Source: JAWXUK01 sp044432725 (lineage in GTDB: Bacteria; Bacillota; Clostridia; Oscillospirales; Oscillospiraceae). Taken from it: a stretch of DNA of 19,805 nt. The stretch lies in NCBI GenBank assembly GCA_044432725.1, contig JAWXUL010000036.1:1-19805 (forward strand), given 5' to 3'. Positions 1-7,140 of this stretch are shown in pieces. The stretch's first letter is position 1, and each line of letters opens with the position of its first letter. The notes below the pieces were generated by a model. It ran no database searches, was not told the origin of the DNA, and was given only the letters and a program-made list of their open reading frames with translations. The translations under genes and the position numbers were made by a program.

Positions 1-369
1 AAAGCTGACAGAATTTAAGATGAAGTGACTGTGGATGTGGTCTGCATCCACATGAGTTGCAACGAGGACTTCGTAGTCCTTGTAAAATTCTGCAAGCCTG
101 AGTGCCACCTCGTGAGCAAGCTCTGGTGTAATTTTTTCTTCTGGCGAGAAGGACTGCACAAAATGGTAGAACTGCCTGCCATCTTCTTTGCCGTAAAGTT
201 TTTTAGTGCTTAGAAAATCTTGGTAGGCGGTGTCACCCATGCAGTTGAAACCACTGACCAGAAATCTACCATCGTGCTTCACTTTTACTTCTTGGGTAAC
301 GTAGTCCACGGCTTGTTTCATCCGTCCTTTGCTCTGGGTTTTGGTGTTGATAAAATTTACTGTTGCCAC
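1..369 (-). CDS. MobA-type relaxase, N-terminal part (runs off the window)
   Basis: This is a relaxase, the enzyme that nicks one strand at oriT and stays covalently bound to start conjugal transfer. I read 123 codons from a GTG start at 369. An AGGAGG ribosome site lies 8 bases upstream, inside the last codons of the preceding MobC-like gene. The first residues are VATVNFINTKTQSKGRM, with V read as fMet. Residues 106-115 carry the metal-binding signature HVDADHIHSH (H106, D108, H111, H113, H115), which is diagnostic of the Relaxase/Mobilization nuclease family (PF03432). The catalytic Tyr is probably among the tyrosines of the first 100 residues, but I cannot assign it. The gene continues beyond base 1, so the C-terminus is not seen. 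Its start lies 3 bases from the MobC-like stop, which implies translational coupling. There is no ATG at this position, so the GTG start is inferred from the ribosome site. Confidence 0.88.
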   Translation of the reverse strand, partial: MATVNFINTKTQSKGRMKQAVDYVTQEVKVKHDGRFLVSGFNCMGDTAYQDFLSTKKLYGKEDGRQFYHFVQSFSPEEKITPELAHEVALRLAEFYKDYEVLVATHVDADHIHSHFILNSVSF

Positions 370-372
370 TGG

Positions 373-666
373 TCAGCCCTCCTTTCTCTCTACCAGTTCA
401 GAAAGTTGGTCGTTGATTTTCTGAAACTCTTGAAGGGTTTCTTGGAGATACACTGCAGAAATTCTTCCCTCATGGCAGAGCCTGACCAACTGGTTCAAAT
501 TATTTCCTGTGGCTTTCTGCTGACGAACTACTTCTTCCAGTCCATCTATCCTAATGATTTTTTTACCTAAACAAACCTCTGTCACATAATCCGTCAGGGA
601 TTTCCCAGAGGTGTCAGCTTTCTTTTTGATTTTGCTCAGGTCTTTCTCTGAGATTCGGATACTCAT
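373..666 (-). CDS. mobC: MobC-like mobilization accessory protein
   Basis: This 97-residue protein probably binds oriT and recruits or positions the relaxase. Residues 1-30 (MSIRISEKDLSKIKKKAD and on) look like a ribbon-helix-helix DNA-binding N-terminus. Residues 53-70 hold the MobC signature GNNLNQLVRLCHEG (PF05713 type), and a coiled, charged C-terminus follows. The start is the ATG at 666 behind a weak GAAAGAG ribosome site; another ATG at 701 is out of frame. It overlaps nothing but is almost contiguous with the relaxase gene. The candidate oriT lies immediately upstream, the usual order for Gram-positive mobilizable elements. The gene symbol is by family resemblance only. Confidence 0.85.
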   Translation of the reverse strand: MSIRISEKDLSKIKKKADTSGKSLTDYVTEVCLGKKIIRIDGLEEVVRQQKATGNNLNQLVRLCHEGRISAVYLQETLQEFQKINDQLSELVERKEG

Positions 667-726
667 TTTTTTCTCTTTCGTAGGCTGTACCTCTCTTTCA
701 TTTTACTCGATTTTTTTGATTCTCCT

Positions 727-807
727 AAAGGGGTATGGGTTCTCCCACGTCCAAAGGGGTTCGGGTCTCCCGACCTGCAGTGCTTGGCGACTAGCCAAGT
801 GCGATGC
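727..807. other. candidate origin of transfer (oriT)
   Basis: This lies directly upstream of the MobC-like and relaxase genes. An imperfect direct repeat of about 19 bases begins at 727 (AAAGGGGTATGGGTTCTCCC) and again at 753 (AAAGGGGTTCGGGTCTCCC). It is followed by a perfect 6-bp hairpin, CTTGGC (783-788), loop GACTA, GCCAAG (794-799), which overlaps AAGTGCGATGC (797-807). The sequence AAGTGCG next to a hairpin resembles the nick region of IncQ/pIP501-class oriTs (TAAGTGCGCCCT). Repeats, hairpin and nick-like motif next to mob genes are seen directly; the oriT role and nick position are inferred. Confidence 0.5.
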
Positions 808-811
808 TGGC

Positions 812-881
812 AATTCTCTAAATTCTCCTCAATTCTCTCTTAAAATTCTCTTGACTCTCTCCCAAAACTCCCCTAATTCTC
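812..881. repeat. AATTCTC iterated motif, five copies
   Basis: Identical AATTCTC heptamers occur at 812, 821, 831, 844 and 875, within a strongly pyrimidine-rich strand (CT tracts to about 897). The spacing is irregular (9, 10, 13 and 31 bases). They could be binding sites for a replication or transfer protein, or simply low-complexity DNA. The rest of the gene-free stretch from 667 to 1102 holds the candidate oriT, this tract, and GCAAGG-type repeats near 1049; I see no gene in it. Confidence 0.4.
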
Positions 882-1048
882 CTCCCAAAATCTCTCTAAA
901 AAGACTTAATTCAGAAGAAAGAAAATCGGCTTTTGTTGCCCTTAGCTTGCCCCACGTTGGGGTTCAGTTTTTGACCGATGGTAGGTGGTGGTGACGAAAA
1001 TCAAGGGCAGAAAAGGGAAATTCAGGGAGTTTCACAAGTCAGCAACAT

Positions 1049-1153
1049 CGCAAGGACGCAATCCCCTTTGAGAACTGCGGACTTGCGTTGTTGATTGAAA
1101 ATTTATGGCAAGGTTGCAATCTCCGTACAGCCTTGCGACCTTACGTCCTTGCG
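1049..1153. repeat. CGCAAGG-type repeats, tandem and inverted
   Basis: Three 8-bp tandem units (GCCTTGCG, ACCTTACG, TCCTTGCG) at 1130-1153 lie inside the last codons of the RepA-like gene. An inverted relative, CGCAAGGACGCAA, lies at 1049-1061, just past its stop. It matches the reverse complement of the third unit at 12 of 13 positions. A further GCAAGGTTGCAAT is at 1108-1120. The arrangement could form a long-range stem at the transcript end or act as iterons for the ATPase. Confidence 0.45.
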
Positions 1154-2185
1154 TGGTTGGTCTTGTGAATCCACTTCTACAACTTCCACGGAAGTGAATT
1201 CGCTGCTGGTAAAATCCCCAGAATCTATCACTTCATACAGTTGCGAATACCAGATATTGTTATCTCTGAAAGGATGCACACCCAAGTTTCGCTTTGCTGT
1301 ATCTAAGGTTCTGGAGGAAATCCCCATCTCTTTTGCAATCTTGGTCAGTTCAGCCGACGGCACTGGACCATCTTTCAGCACATCTTTCATCATCTGCTCT
1401 GCCTTGGCACACTTGGTTTCTGCGTTGCCACCACCAGACAAGATGTCCTCAACGGTTGCTTCACAAAAACCGTGCCACTCCACAGAACGGTCTTGCAAAA
1501 TTTCAAAGACGATGGTTTGCCCTTCTGGAGCAAGGTTACACTTGTCCTGTCCCATCAGACGAAACTTAGGATTTTCCTTACTCCTACCGACCACAAGCAC
1601 AGACCTGACAGAGGCGTAAAAATCGATGGAACCTAAACCTCGATATGTGGACTTTCCGCTGCCTTTGTTCATGTGACCAATCATCACGATGGCACAGCCT
1701 GTCCTCTCTGCGATGTTTCCAACGTGTGACATCACTGGGCGAATCTCGTTGGCTCGGTGCATATCCACATTCCCTCCGAGGTAGGCTTGGATGGGGTCTA
1801 AGACAACTAACTTAGCTTTTGTTTTCAAAATCGCTTGTTCCAATCGCTCATCCATCAGTGTCAGGTTTGTGTCGCTTTCATCAATGACCATCACTCTGGA
1901 ACAGTCGGCTCCCGTAGCGAGAAGTCGTGGCTTTATGGTGTCACCCAGACCATCCTCTGCTGTTTGATAGATGACGTTGATGGGTTCTCGCTTGTTTTCT
2001 TCTTCGGGAAGTGGTTCGCCTTTGGTGAGGAGGGAAATGAGTGCCAGAATAAAAGTTGTCTTTCCCTCACCGGGGTCACCTTGGATGATGGAAAGTTTTT
2101 TGTAGGGAATGTAGGGGTACCACAGCCAGTCTACCTCCTGAACAGGCACATCCCCCAAGTTGATGATTTTCAAATTTTCTTTCAT
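1103..2185 (-). CDS. RepA-like AAA family ATPase of a mobile element
   Basis: This 360-residue RecA-fold ATPase belongs to the AAA_25/RepA helicase type found in plasmids and integrative elements. It probably serves replication or transfer of the element's DNA. Walker A is GDPGEGKTT at residues 36-44, Walker B is LVVLDP at 126-131 (D130), and GHMNKG at 170-175 fits the RepA sensor loop. Residues about 260-310 look like a winged helix (SAELTKIAKEMGISSRTLDTAK), as in related element-encoded proteins. The tail after residue 320 is charged and low-complexity and is encoded partly by 8-bp tandem repeats. The ATG at 2185 has a clean AAAGGAG 6 bases upstream. It lies upstream of the oriT, MobC-like and relaxase genes on the same strand. 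Helicase activity itself is inferred. Confidence 0.82.
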   Translation of the reverse strand: MKENLKIINLGDVPVQEVDWLWYPYIPYKKLSIIQGDPGEGKTTFILALISLLTKGEPLPEEENKREPINVIYQTAEDGLGDTIKPRLLATGADCSRVMVIDESDTNLTLMDERLEQAILKTKAKLVVLDPIQAYLGGNVDMHRANEIRPVMSHVGNIAERTGCAIVMIGHMNKGSGKSTYRGLGSIDFYASVRSVLVVGRSKENPKFRLMGQDKCNLAPEGQTIVFEILQDRSVEWHGFCEATVEDILSGGGNAETKCAKAEQMMKDVLKDGPVPSAELTKIAKEMGISSRTLDTAKRNLGVHPFRDNNIWYSQLYEVIDSGDFTSSEFTSVEVVEVDSQDQPRKDVRSQGCTEIATLP

Positions 2186-2231
2186 GAATTCTCCTTTGTT
2201 TCTAAAAAATATTTCTCTTTCTGAGAACTTG

Positions 2232-2278
2232 TGTTATAATATAGAAAAGGGACTGAGCGATTCGATGGTCAGTTTTTT
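2232..2278 (+). promoter_or_regulatory. extended -10 promoter and terminator-like leader hairpin
   Basis: TGT-TATAAT (-10 at 2235-2240, with TG extension) has only a weak -35 (TTTCTC, 2212-2217). About 12 bases downstream, ACTGA (2252-2256) pairs with TCAGT (2269-2273) ahead of a six-T run (2273-2278). This is a short terminator-like hairpin in the leader of the DUF6076 gene. Attenuation is possible, but the stem is only 5 bp. Confidence 0.4.
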
Positions 2279-2301
2279 CGTATCATCTAATTTAATCATA
2301 C

Positions 2302-2363
2302 ACCAGATTTCAGTTCTGGTATATCAGAAATAACGAGAATAGAATTTTCAAGAAATCTATTCT
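2302..2363 (+). promoter_or_regulatory. two inverted repeats in the DUF6076 leader
   Basis: ACCAGA (2302-2307) pairs with TCTGGT (2315-2320). AGAATAGA (2336-2343) pairs with TCTATTCT (2356-2363). The second ends three bases before the AAGGAG ribosome site, so it could affect translation initiation or be an operator. Both are perfect repeats; any function is inference. Confidence 0.35.
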
Positions 2364-2379
2364 TTGCAAGGAGAGTGCT

Positions 2380-3453
2380 ATGGAGCCACGATACCCTCAT
2401 GCCACAGTTTTTGTGGATAAATCCAATCATCTCAATGGGTTTTACTGCTTCAGCGAGGCCGAAAGCGAGACCGTAAAATTTCCAGAGATTGGTTTTGGAG
2501 TCCTTGGTTTTGCTGAAATGGACTTTGAACGGGAAATATCTACTATAGAAAGTCTGCTTCGAGACGAAAAAGCAGAAGATAATTTTTTGGAGGTGGGTAA
2601 TTCCTGTTTAAGCACATTAAAGCCTTTAGAAAAGAAGCACGGTTATGCGTACTTTTTTCTGAAAGTTGAAATGCTTCACATTTTGAATGACAGTAACTAT
2701 AGCTTTGAAGAAAAAATTGACAGAATCGGCTTTCTATTCTACAAAGTCACCCAGTTACAACTTCTTTTTCGTCACGGCTTAGAATTTTGTTTAAGTACAG
2801 ATATGTTTGAAGCGGCGACCATGCCAGAGCGATTTTATCATTTTTTTACCAACAATGAATTTCTACCCGAGGTCACTTTGCAAGTAAAATACAACCTCTC
2901 CCCCATTCGCAACGGTTTTTTTGACCACGAGTTTGTTGCCTCCTTTGAGGATAACGAAAGTCCTGACACAGAAAAATCACTGGAAGAAATGCACAGAGAT
3001 GTCAAAGATGCTGTGAATATTTCTCACTATTTCATCATTGAAAAGTTGGAAGAGATGATCTATTTGGAATTTATGGAAATGGTAAAAAGAGGGGTTCGTG
3101 TGAAGAGGTGCTTTCTTTGTGACCAAATTTTCCTCTTGCCAGATAAAAGGGTAAGGCATTTTTGCCACAGAATTTATGAAAATGGTCGCACCTGTCAGCA
3201 AGTGGGAGCCAAGAAAAAATACACGGAGTCAATCTCTAATGATGAATATCTATCAAAAATGAAAAAGATTTACAATAAAATGTATTCCAGATTCTATCGC
3301 ATGGACTGTGGTGAAAACCAGACGAAGAAACTGTCTTTTGATGAATTCTGTGACTGGAGTGATATTTATTCACAGGCAAGGGCGGACTACAATCAAAAGA
3401 AAATCACTGGTGAAGAGATGATTCGTAGGGCGACGGAAACCATAAAAGGGTAA
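2380..3453 (+). CDS. DUF6076-type protein with Cys4 zinc-finger-like motif
   Basis: This 357-residue protein has unknown biochemical role and resembles DUF6076 proteins common on Clostridia mobile elements. The first 230 residues are acidic and helical without motifs I can name. Residues 243-280 contain KRCFLCDQIF, then HFC and TCQQ, giving C244, C247, C262 and C272, followed by GAKKKY. This spacing resembles CGNR-type zinc ribbons used for nucleic-acid contact. The C-terminal 75 residues are basic and helical. The ATG at 2380 has an AAGGAG ribosome site (CAAGGAGAGTGCT). The gene stands alone, divergent from the RepA-like ATPase and convergent with the DUF6809/DUF6550 pair. Nucleic-acid binding is inferred from the finger only. 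Confidence 0.75.
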   Translation: MEPRYPHATVFVDKSNHLNGFYCFSEAESETVKFPEIGFGVLGFAEMDFEREISTIESLLRDEKAEDNFLEVGNSCLSTLKPLEKKHGYAYFFLKVEMLHILNDSNYSFEEKIDRIGFLFYKVTQLQLLFRHGLEFCLSTDMFEAATMPERFYHFFTNNEFLPEVTLQVKYNLSPIRNGFFDHEFVASFEDNESPDTEKSLEEMHRDVKDAVNISHYFIIEKLEEMIYLEFMEMVKRGVRVKRCFLCDQIFLLPDKRVRHFCHRIYENGRTCQQVGAKKKYTESISNDEYLSKMKKIYNKMYSRFYRMDCGENQTKKLSFDEFCDWSDIYSQARADYNQKKITGEEMIRRATETIKG

Positions 3454-3458
3454 GAAAA

Positions 3459-3490
3459 GACACACCTGCATGACGTAGGTGTGTCATAAA
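3459..3490. terminator. terminator between convergent genes
   Basis: A perfect 9-bp stem, GACACACCT (3459-3467) with AGGTGTGTC (3477-3485), has a 9-base loop and is followed by ATAAATTTTG. It lies 6 bases past the DUF6076 stop. The T tract is weak on the plus strand, and on the minus strand the hairpin is followed by TTTTCTTACCC, so it may serve both convergent transcripts. Confidence 0.65.
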
Positions 3491-3503
3491 TTTTGTATTC
3501 CTT

Positions 3504-3788
3504 TTAACTCAAGCTAGAATTTTTCTCCAAAATCTCGTCCATCAACTTTGCACCGATTCTAAATCCTAAGATGAAGTTCTCTTCGTTGCTGACACATTCC
3601 ATGTCAATTCTGTCTTGTAAAATCTGCTCAAACAGTTTTTCTTCTTCCTCATTGAGTAGAGTTTTCAGTTTCTCAACTGATTCGTAGCTTTTTTGCCGTG
3701 CTAAGGCAGAGGGACTAGGCTTTTTCATATCCCTTGACTCCTCCACAGCATGGTAGTAGATTTCAGAAATCATTTCGTGGTTGGTCAT
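3504..3788 (-). CDS. DUF6809-like small protein
   Basis: This is a 94-residue all-helical acidic protein. The ending CVSNEENFILGFRIGAKLMDEIL matches the conserved tail of DUF6809 proteins (an FxxGFRLGArLM-like motif), which are small phage- and element-associated proteins of unknown role. I chose the ATG at 3788, 5 bases after the DUF6550 stop, because GGAGG lies 8 bases upstream. A longer frame to 3857 would only add residues that overlap the DUF6550 gene out of frame. It is the second gene of a two-gene operon with DUF6550. Confidence 0.7.
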   Translation of the reverse strand: MTNHEMISEIYYHAVEESRDMKKPSPSALARQKSYESVEKLKTLLNEEEEKLFEQILQDRIDMECVSNEENFILGFRIGAKLMDEILEKNSSLS

Positions 3789-3792
3789 ACTC

Positions 3793-4512
3793 CTACCCTC
3801 CCATGGTACCGACTTTGTTGCCGTTGGTGTACATATCGTCAGCGATGATTTGGACATTTGGCTCTCCAGAAGATTTCACCCACCCAAATCCGGGGACGTA
3901 GAATTCTTTCTTCATTTCTTCTTCACTTGGGTAGTGGTAGATGACCGTGGCACCCTCTGGGATGAAAATTTCTTCCGTCAAATTCTCCTGTTCCACTGGT
4001 GAGCCATCAGGCTTTTGGCTTGGGTCACTCAGTTGTTCTTCGGTGTAGACTGGTTTGGTTGGGATGTCAGGTTGGATGGTTAGGCTTGTGCCGAAGTCTA
4101 TACCATTCATGGAGTCAGGCTCTGGGATGTTGATGGTGGGTTCTCTGGTTGCGGAGGTCTGCTCTGCTAGGGGGATTGTGGAAACTGGAGGGGTTGTGTC
4201 GGCTTGGGTTTGGTCGAGGGTGGTTGCTTGGGGAGGGGGTTCGGTTGGCTGTGGTTCAGTTTCTGTGGCAACTCTGTACAAGGCTTCCCCCTCTTCCTCC
4301 ATGGGGGTTTCGTCAAAAACCTCCACTAGAATTTCTTCCTTTGCTACCAGATGTTGTGGCGCAATGACTGGTGTACTTTCTTTTTCTGCGATGACCTCTG
4401 CTGTAGGCTCTGGGTCTACTGTGGTGACTTCCTCCTCGTGGTCTAGGGTGAATCCGTTGGAGAGGAGGGCTGTGGCTAGGAGTGCAGTAGCAAATTTTGT
4501 TTTCTTTGTCAT
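3793..4512 (-). CDS. DUF6550-like exported protein
   Basis: This 239-residue protein begins MTKKTKFATALLATALLSNG, a short basic and hydrophobic signal sequence without a lipobox. A long Pro/Thr/Glu-rich linker (about residues 30-170) is probably unstructured and extracellular. The conserved C-terminal domain contains YVPGFGWVKSSGEPN and MYTNGNKVGTMGG, which I recognise as the DUF6550 type found on Clostridia conjugative elements. I chose the ATG at 4512 because AAAGGA lies 9 bases upstream. A GTG at 4557 is in frame but has no ribosome site and would bury the signal peptide. It is followed directly by the DUF6809-like gene. Function is unknown; surface or transfer-apparatus association is inferred. 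Confidence 0.72.
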   Translation of the reverse strand: MTKKTKFATALLATALLSNGFTLDHEEEVTTVDPEPTAEVIAEKESTPVIAPQHLVAKEEILVEVFDETPMEEEGEALYRVATETEPQPTEPPPQATTLDQTQADTTPPVSTIPLAEQTSATREPTINIPEPDSMNGIDFGTSLTIQPDIPTKPVYTEEQLSDPSQKPDGSPVEQENLTEEIFIPEGATVIYHYPSEEEMKKEFYVPGFGWVKSSGEPNVQIIADDMYTNGNKVGTMGG

Positions 4513-4646
4513 GATGATACGTCCTTTCGATGTCGAGTCTTTGGGTTTGCTTGACACAAGGATACTATATTTTGTGTGGAATAGCTATCACCATAGTGGA
4601 CAAAAGATTTAATCCGTCAAGGCAAGATTTGTATGATATTGCTTAA

Positions 4647-6005
4647 TCAAATTGCAAAATTGCAACAAAACAACTGATTGATGCCTTTTTGAACTGTACT
4701 ATTATCCAATCCTAAATCTTTTAGTTGCATGACATACAGCAATTTATCCAAAATACAGATGCAGTTTAATCTATTGACAACATCTGAATCAACATCACTG
4801 CCGTGAGCTAGGGCATTTCTGTATTGCGACAAAGTTTGAGCAATATCGTCAAGGCGTACTTCTTCGTAGGGATAATATCGTTTAATAAAAGGGTTCATAA
4901 TGGTTTGGCAATCTTCTAAGGCATGAAATAATCTTCTTGCATAGCTATCGTCAATCACAGAAAAACTCCGAAGCAATTCCTTAGCAATCTTCTTGTCTTT
5001 CCCTTTTTTTGAGGTTTTCCATTCCGTTAACAGCTCTATGCCTTCCGATTTAAGTTCATTGAATTCAGCACTTCGTGAGCTTCCTTCGCCGTAGATATAA
5101 CGAAAATATCTTTCAAACTTTGTTATTAAAAAAATACAGCGAGGTACTGTGTAAGTGTTTTTTTCTTGAGAAGAATTGAGCAAGTAGTCACATTCTATCG
5201 CCCCACTGTGTATTCTTTTCAAAAGCTGGGCTGTTTGCTCACCAAGTATCTGATAAGTTAGCATTTGGGGGGGACTATCATTGTCATCTTCTCTAGCAAA
5301 AGAACAGTTATGAGATAGAATTCCGAGAACATCCCTGTCACTGTTGAGTAATTCTACTTGATCCAGACATATGTTTTTTCGCCCTGCTACATATTGGAAC
5401 ATACAGTTCACTGAGTGAATAATTTCTAGAATCTTTTCTATAGTTACACATCCAGTAAGCTCAAGGATTAAAACAGTAGAGGTTGCAATAGGGTTAGTAA
5501 AGGATTTTTCAATATAAGTAACGTTTTCTTTCAAAAAAAGTTCCACTTCTAGTTCTTCAAAACGACAACTACCACAGGATACTTGCTCTTTTCTTTGGTA
5601 ATTCACTGATATTTTTTCAACTTTTTGCTCTTGAAGATATATTTCTGAAGAAATGTAAGGAGGTCTGAATAAGTTGATTGCGTGTCCACTGAAAGCTAAA
5701 CCAGAAATATTATCCTCCATAGGCTTGCCATAATAAAAGGTTTTGATGGGGATTTGAATGAAACAATTGAAAAAACTAGGGGGATTTGATAAATAAAATA
5801 TAACTTCTGCACCAGTGCTATCAATCCCCTTGATCTTACTAGGCACATCTGTGAAAGAAGTATGAAGGGATTTCCAGTAGAAGCCAGAAGTATAAGTCGC
5901 TTTTTGAGGATATAATGACAAGATGTAATTATCTTTATCGAAACTAAAAGAGTAAGTTTGATTGTTGTATTCAAGAAATCCGACAACGGATTCAGGTATT
6001 TTCAT
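4647..6005 (-). CDS. ApeA-like HEPN-domain anti-phage protein
   Basis: This 452-residue protein has the layout of ApeA, an abortive-infection defence protein. The N-terminal part is beta-rich (about residues 1-240; it begins MKIPESVVGFLEYNNQ and contains a SCGSC pair). The C-terminal HEPN domain is helical. The HEPN RNase signature RNALAHG lies at residues 396-402 (R396, H401; the R-X4-H form expected for a metal-independent RNase active site), preceded by a helical stretch containing FERYFRY. In the known family the HEPN RNase is silent until infection and then cleaves RNA to stop phage growth. The start at 6005 has AGGAG 8 bases upstream. It is divergent from the first methyltransferase gene, 115 bases away, within a defence cluster. 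The family call is strong; the trigger and target are unknown. Confidence 0.78.
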   Translation of the reverse strand: MKIPESVVGFLEYNNQTYSFSFDKDNYILSLYPQKATYTSGFYWKSLHTSFTDVPSKIKGIDSTGAEVIFYLSNPPSFFNCFIQIPIKTFYYGKPMEDNISGLAFSGHAINLFRPPYISSEIYLQEQKVEKISVNYQRKEQVSCGSCRFEELEVELFLKENVTYIEKSFTNPIATSTVLILELTGCVTIEKILEIIHSVNCMFQYVAGRKNICLDQVELLNSDRDVLGILSHNCSFAREDDNDSPPQMLTYQILGEQTAQLLKRIHSGAIECDYLLNSSQEKNTYTVPRCIFLITKFERYFRYIYGEGSSRSAEFNELKSEGIELLTEWKTSKKGKDKKIAKELLRSFSVIDDSYARRLFHALEDCQTIMNPFIKRYYPYEEVRLDDIAQTLSQYRNALAHGSDVDSDVVNRLNCICILDKLLYVMQLKDLGLDNSTVQKGINQLFCCNFAI

Positions 6006-6063
6006 GAGAACACTCCTAACGTTATTGACATATATATCTAGTCATTTTAAGTTGAGAAAAAAC

Positions 6064-6092
6064 TTGCACTCTCCCCCAAGCTATGGTATACT
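6064..6092 (+). promoter_or_regulatory. promoter of the first methyltransferase gene
   Basis: TTGCAC (6064-6069), a 17-base spacer and TATACT (6087-6092) form a good sigma-A promoter. Transcription would start near 6099, giving a leader of about 20 bases with AAGGAGG at 6108-6114. Expression is therefore likely strong and unregulated, as expected for a protective methyltransferase. Confidence 0.7.
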
Positions 6093-6120
6093 ACAAACAA
6101 CCCTAAAAAGGAGGCTTACT

Positions 6121-7140
6121 ATGATAACACCACAAGAAAAAGTGCTTAATAATATAAAATTCATTGACTTATTCGCTGGAATTGGTGGTTTTCACCTTGC
6201 ATTAGAGTCATACGGTGCAGAGTGTGTATATGCCAATGAATGGGACAAGCACGCACAGGAGGTCTACGGGAAGAATTTTGGACTCATGCCAGAGGGGGAC
6301 ATCACGCAAGTGGATGAAACTACCATACCTGACCACCATATCTTGTGTGCGGGATTTCCATGTCAAGCATTCTCCATCAGTGGGAAACAACGTGGTTTTG
6401 AGGACAGTCGTGGCACCCTGTTCTTTGACGTGGCTCGCATTGTGAAAGCAAAACAACCAAGAGTGGTTTTTATGGAAAATGTGAAGCAATTTGCAGCTCA
6501 TGACGGCGGCCGTACCTTAGAAGTGGTGAAAAGTACCATGGAAGAGCTGGGATATTCCTTTTTCTCTAAAGTTTTGAGTGCAGTTGACTTTGGAGTCCCT
6601 CAAAAAAGAGAACGTATTTACATGGTTTGTTTCCACAGTGACCTAAACGTGAGGGAATTTGACTTTCCCACACCTTTTCCCTTGGAGAAGCACGTGGAAG
6701 ATTTTCTGCTAGACTCAAAAGAAGTGGAAGATTTATATGTGAAACGCAGTGATATGGTCATGCATGACAAGGAAGATGACACTTATTCCAAGAAATCAAT
6801 CCGATTAGGCACTGTGAATAAAGGTGGTCAAGGCGAACGAATTTACAGCACAAAAGGGATTGCCATCACTCTTTCTGCCTATGGTGGCGGAGTTTTTTCG
6901 AAAACAGGTGGATATTGGGTGGACGGACGCCCTCGTAAATTGCATACTCGTGAGTGTGCGAGAATTATGGGTTATCCAGATTCTTACAAAATCCACGAAA
7001 ATAAAAATCAGGCATACAAGCAATTTGGAAACTCTGTGGTAGTCGATGTACTACAATATATAGTGGCAAATATCGCTGACACTTACTTAGAGGCGGAGGA
7101 TACACAAGAAGCACTAGAGATCCGCTTCAAAGAGGCTTAA
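6121..7140 (+). CDS. DNA (cytosine-5-)-methyltransferase 1
   Basis: This 339-residue m5C methyltransferase has the motifs in canonical order. They are motif I FAGIGG (18-23), motif IV GFPCQAFS (catalytic C81), motif VI ENV (119-121), motif VIII QKRER (161-165), a target-recognition region of about 205-285, motif IX RKLHTRECARIMGYP, and motif X FGNSVVVDV (302-310). It transfers a methyl group from SAM to C5 of cytosine in a specific site that I cannot predict. The start at 6121 is fixed by AAGGAGG 6 bases upstream and the promoter; the frame is open back to 5962, but that stretch contains the promoter. Its last 27 bases overlap the end of the convergent endonuclease frame, which ties it to the same R-M cassette. 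Confidence 0.93.
   Translation: MITPQEKVLNNIKFIDLFAGIGGFHLALESYGAECVYANEWDKHAQEVYGKNFGLMPEGDITQVDETTIPDHHILCAGFPCQAFSISGKQRGFEDSRGTLFFDVARIVKAKQPRVVFMENVKQFAAHDGGRTLEVVKSTMEELGYSFFSKVLSAVDFGVPQKRERIYMVCFHSDLNVREFDFPTPFPLEKHVEDFLLDSKEVEDLYVKRSDMVMHDKEDDTYSKKSIRLGTVNKGGQGERIYSTKGIAITLSAYGGGVFSKTGGYWVDGRPRKLHTRECARIMGYPDSYKIHENKNQAYKQFGNSVVVDVLQYIVANIADTYLEAEDTQEALEIRFKEA

Noticed and set aside
699..701. upstream ATG as the start of the MobC-like gene
   Set aside because: It is out of frame by one base and the MobC-like frame meets TAA at 703-705.
611..994. 127-codon plus-strand frame over the oriT region
   Set aside because: Its residues come from pyrimidine-rich repeats; it overlaps the MobC-like gene in antisense and has no ribosome site.
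6025..6053. TTGACA on the plus strand as an upstream promoter for methyltransferase 1
   Set aside because: The matching -10 (TAAGTT) is poor, and a much better promoter lies at 6064-6092.
5962..6120. N-terminal extension of methyltransferase 1
   Set aside because: It contains the promoter and ribosome site, and motif I normally lies within about 20 residues of the start.
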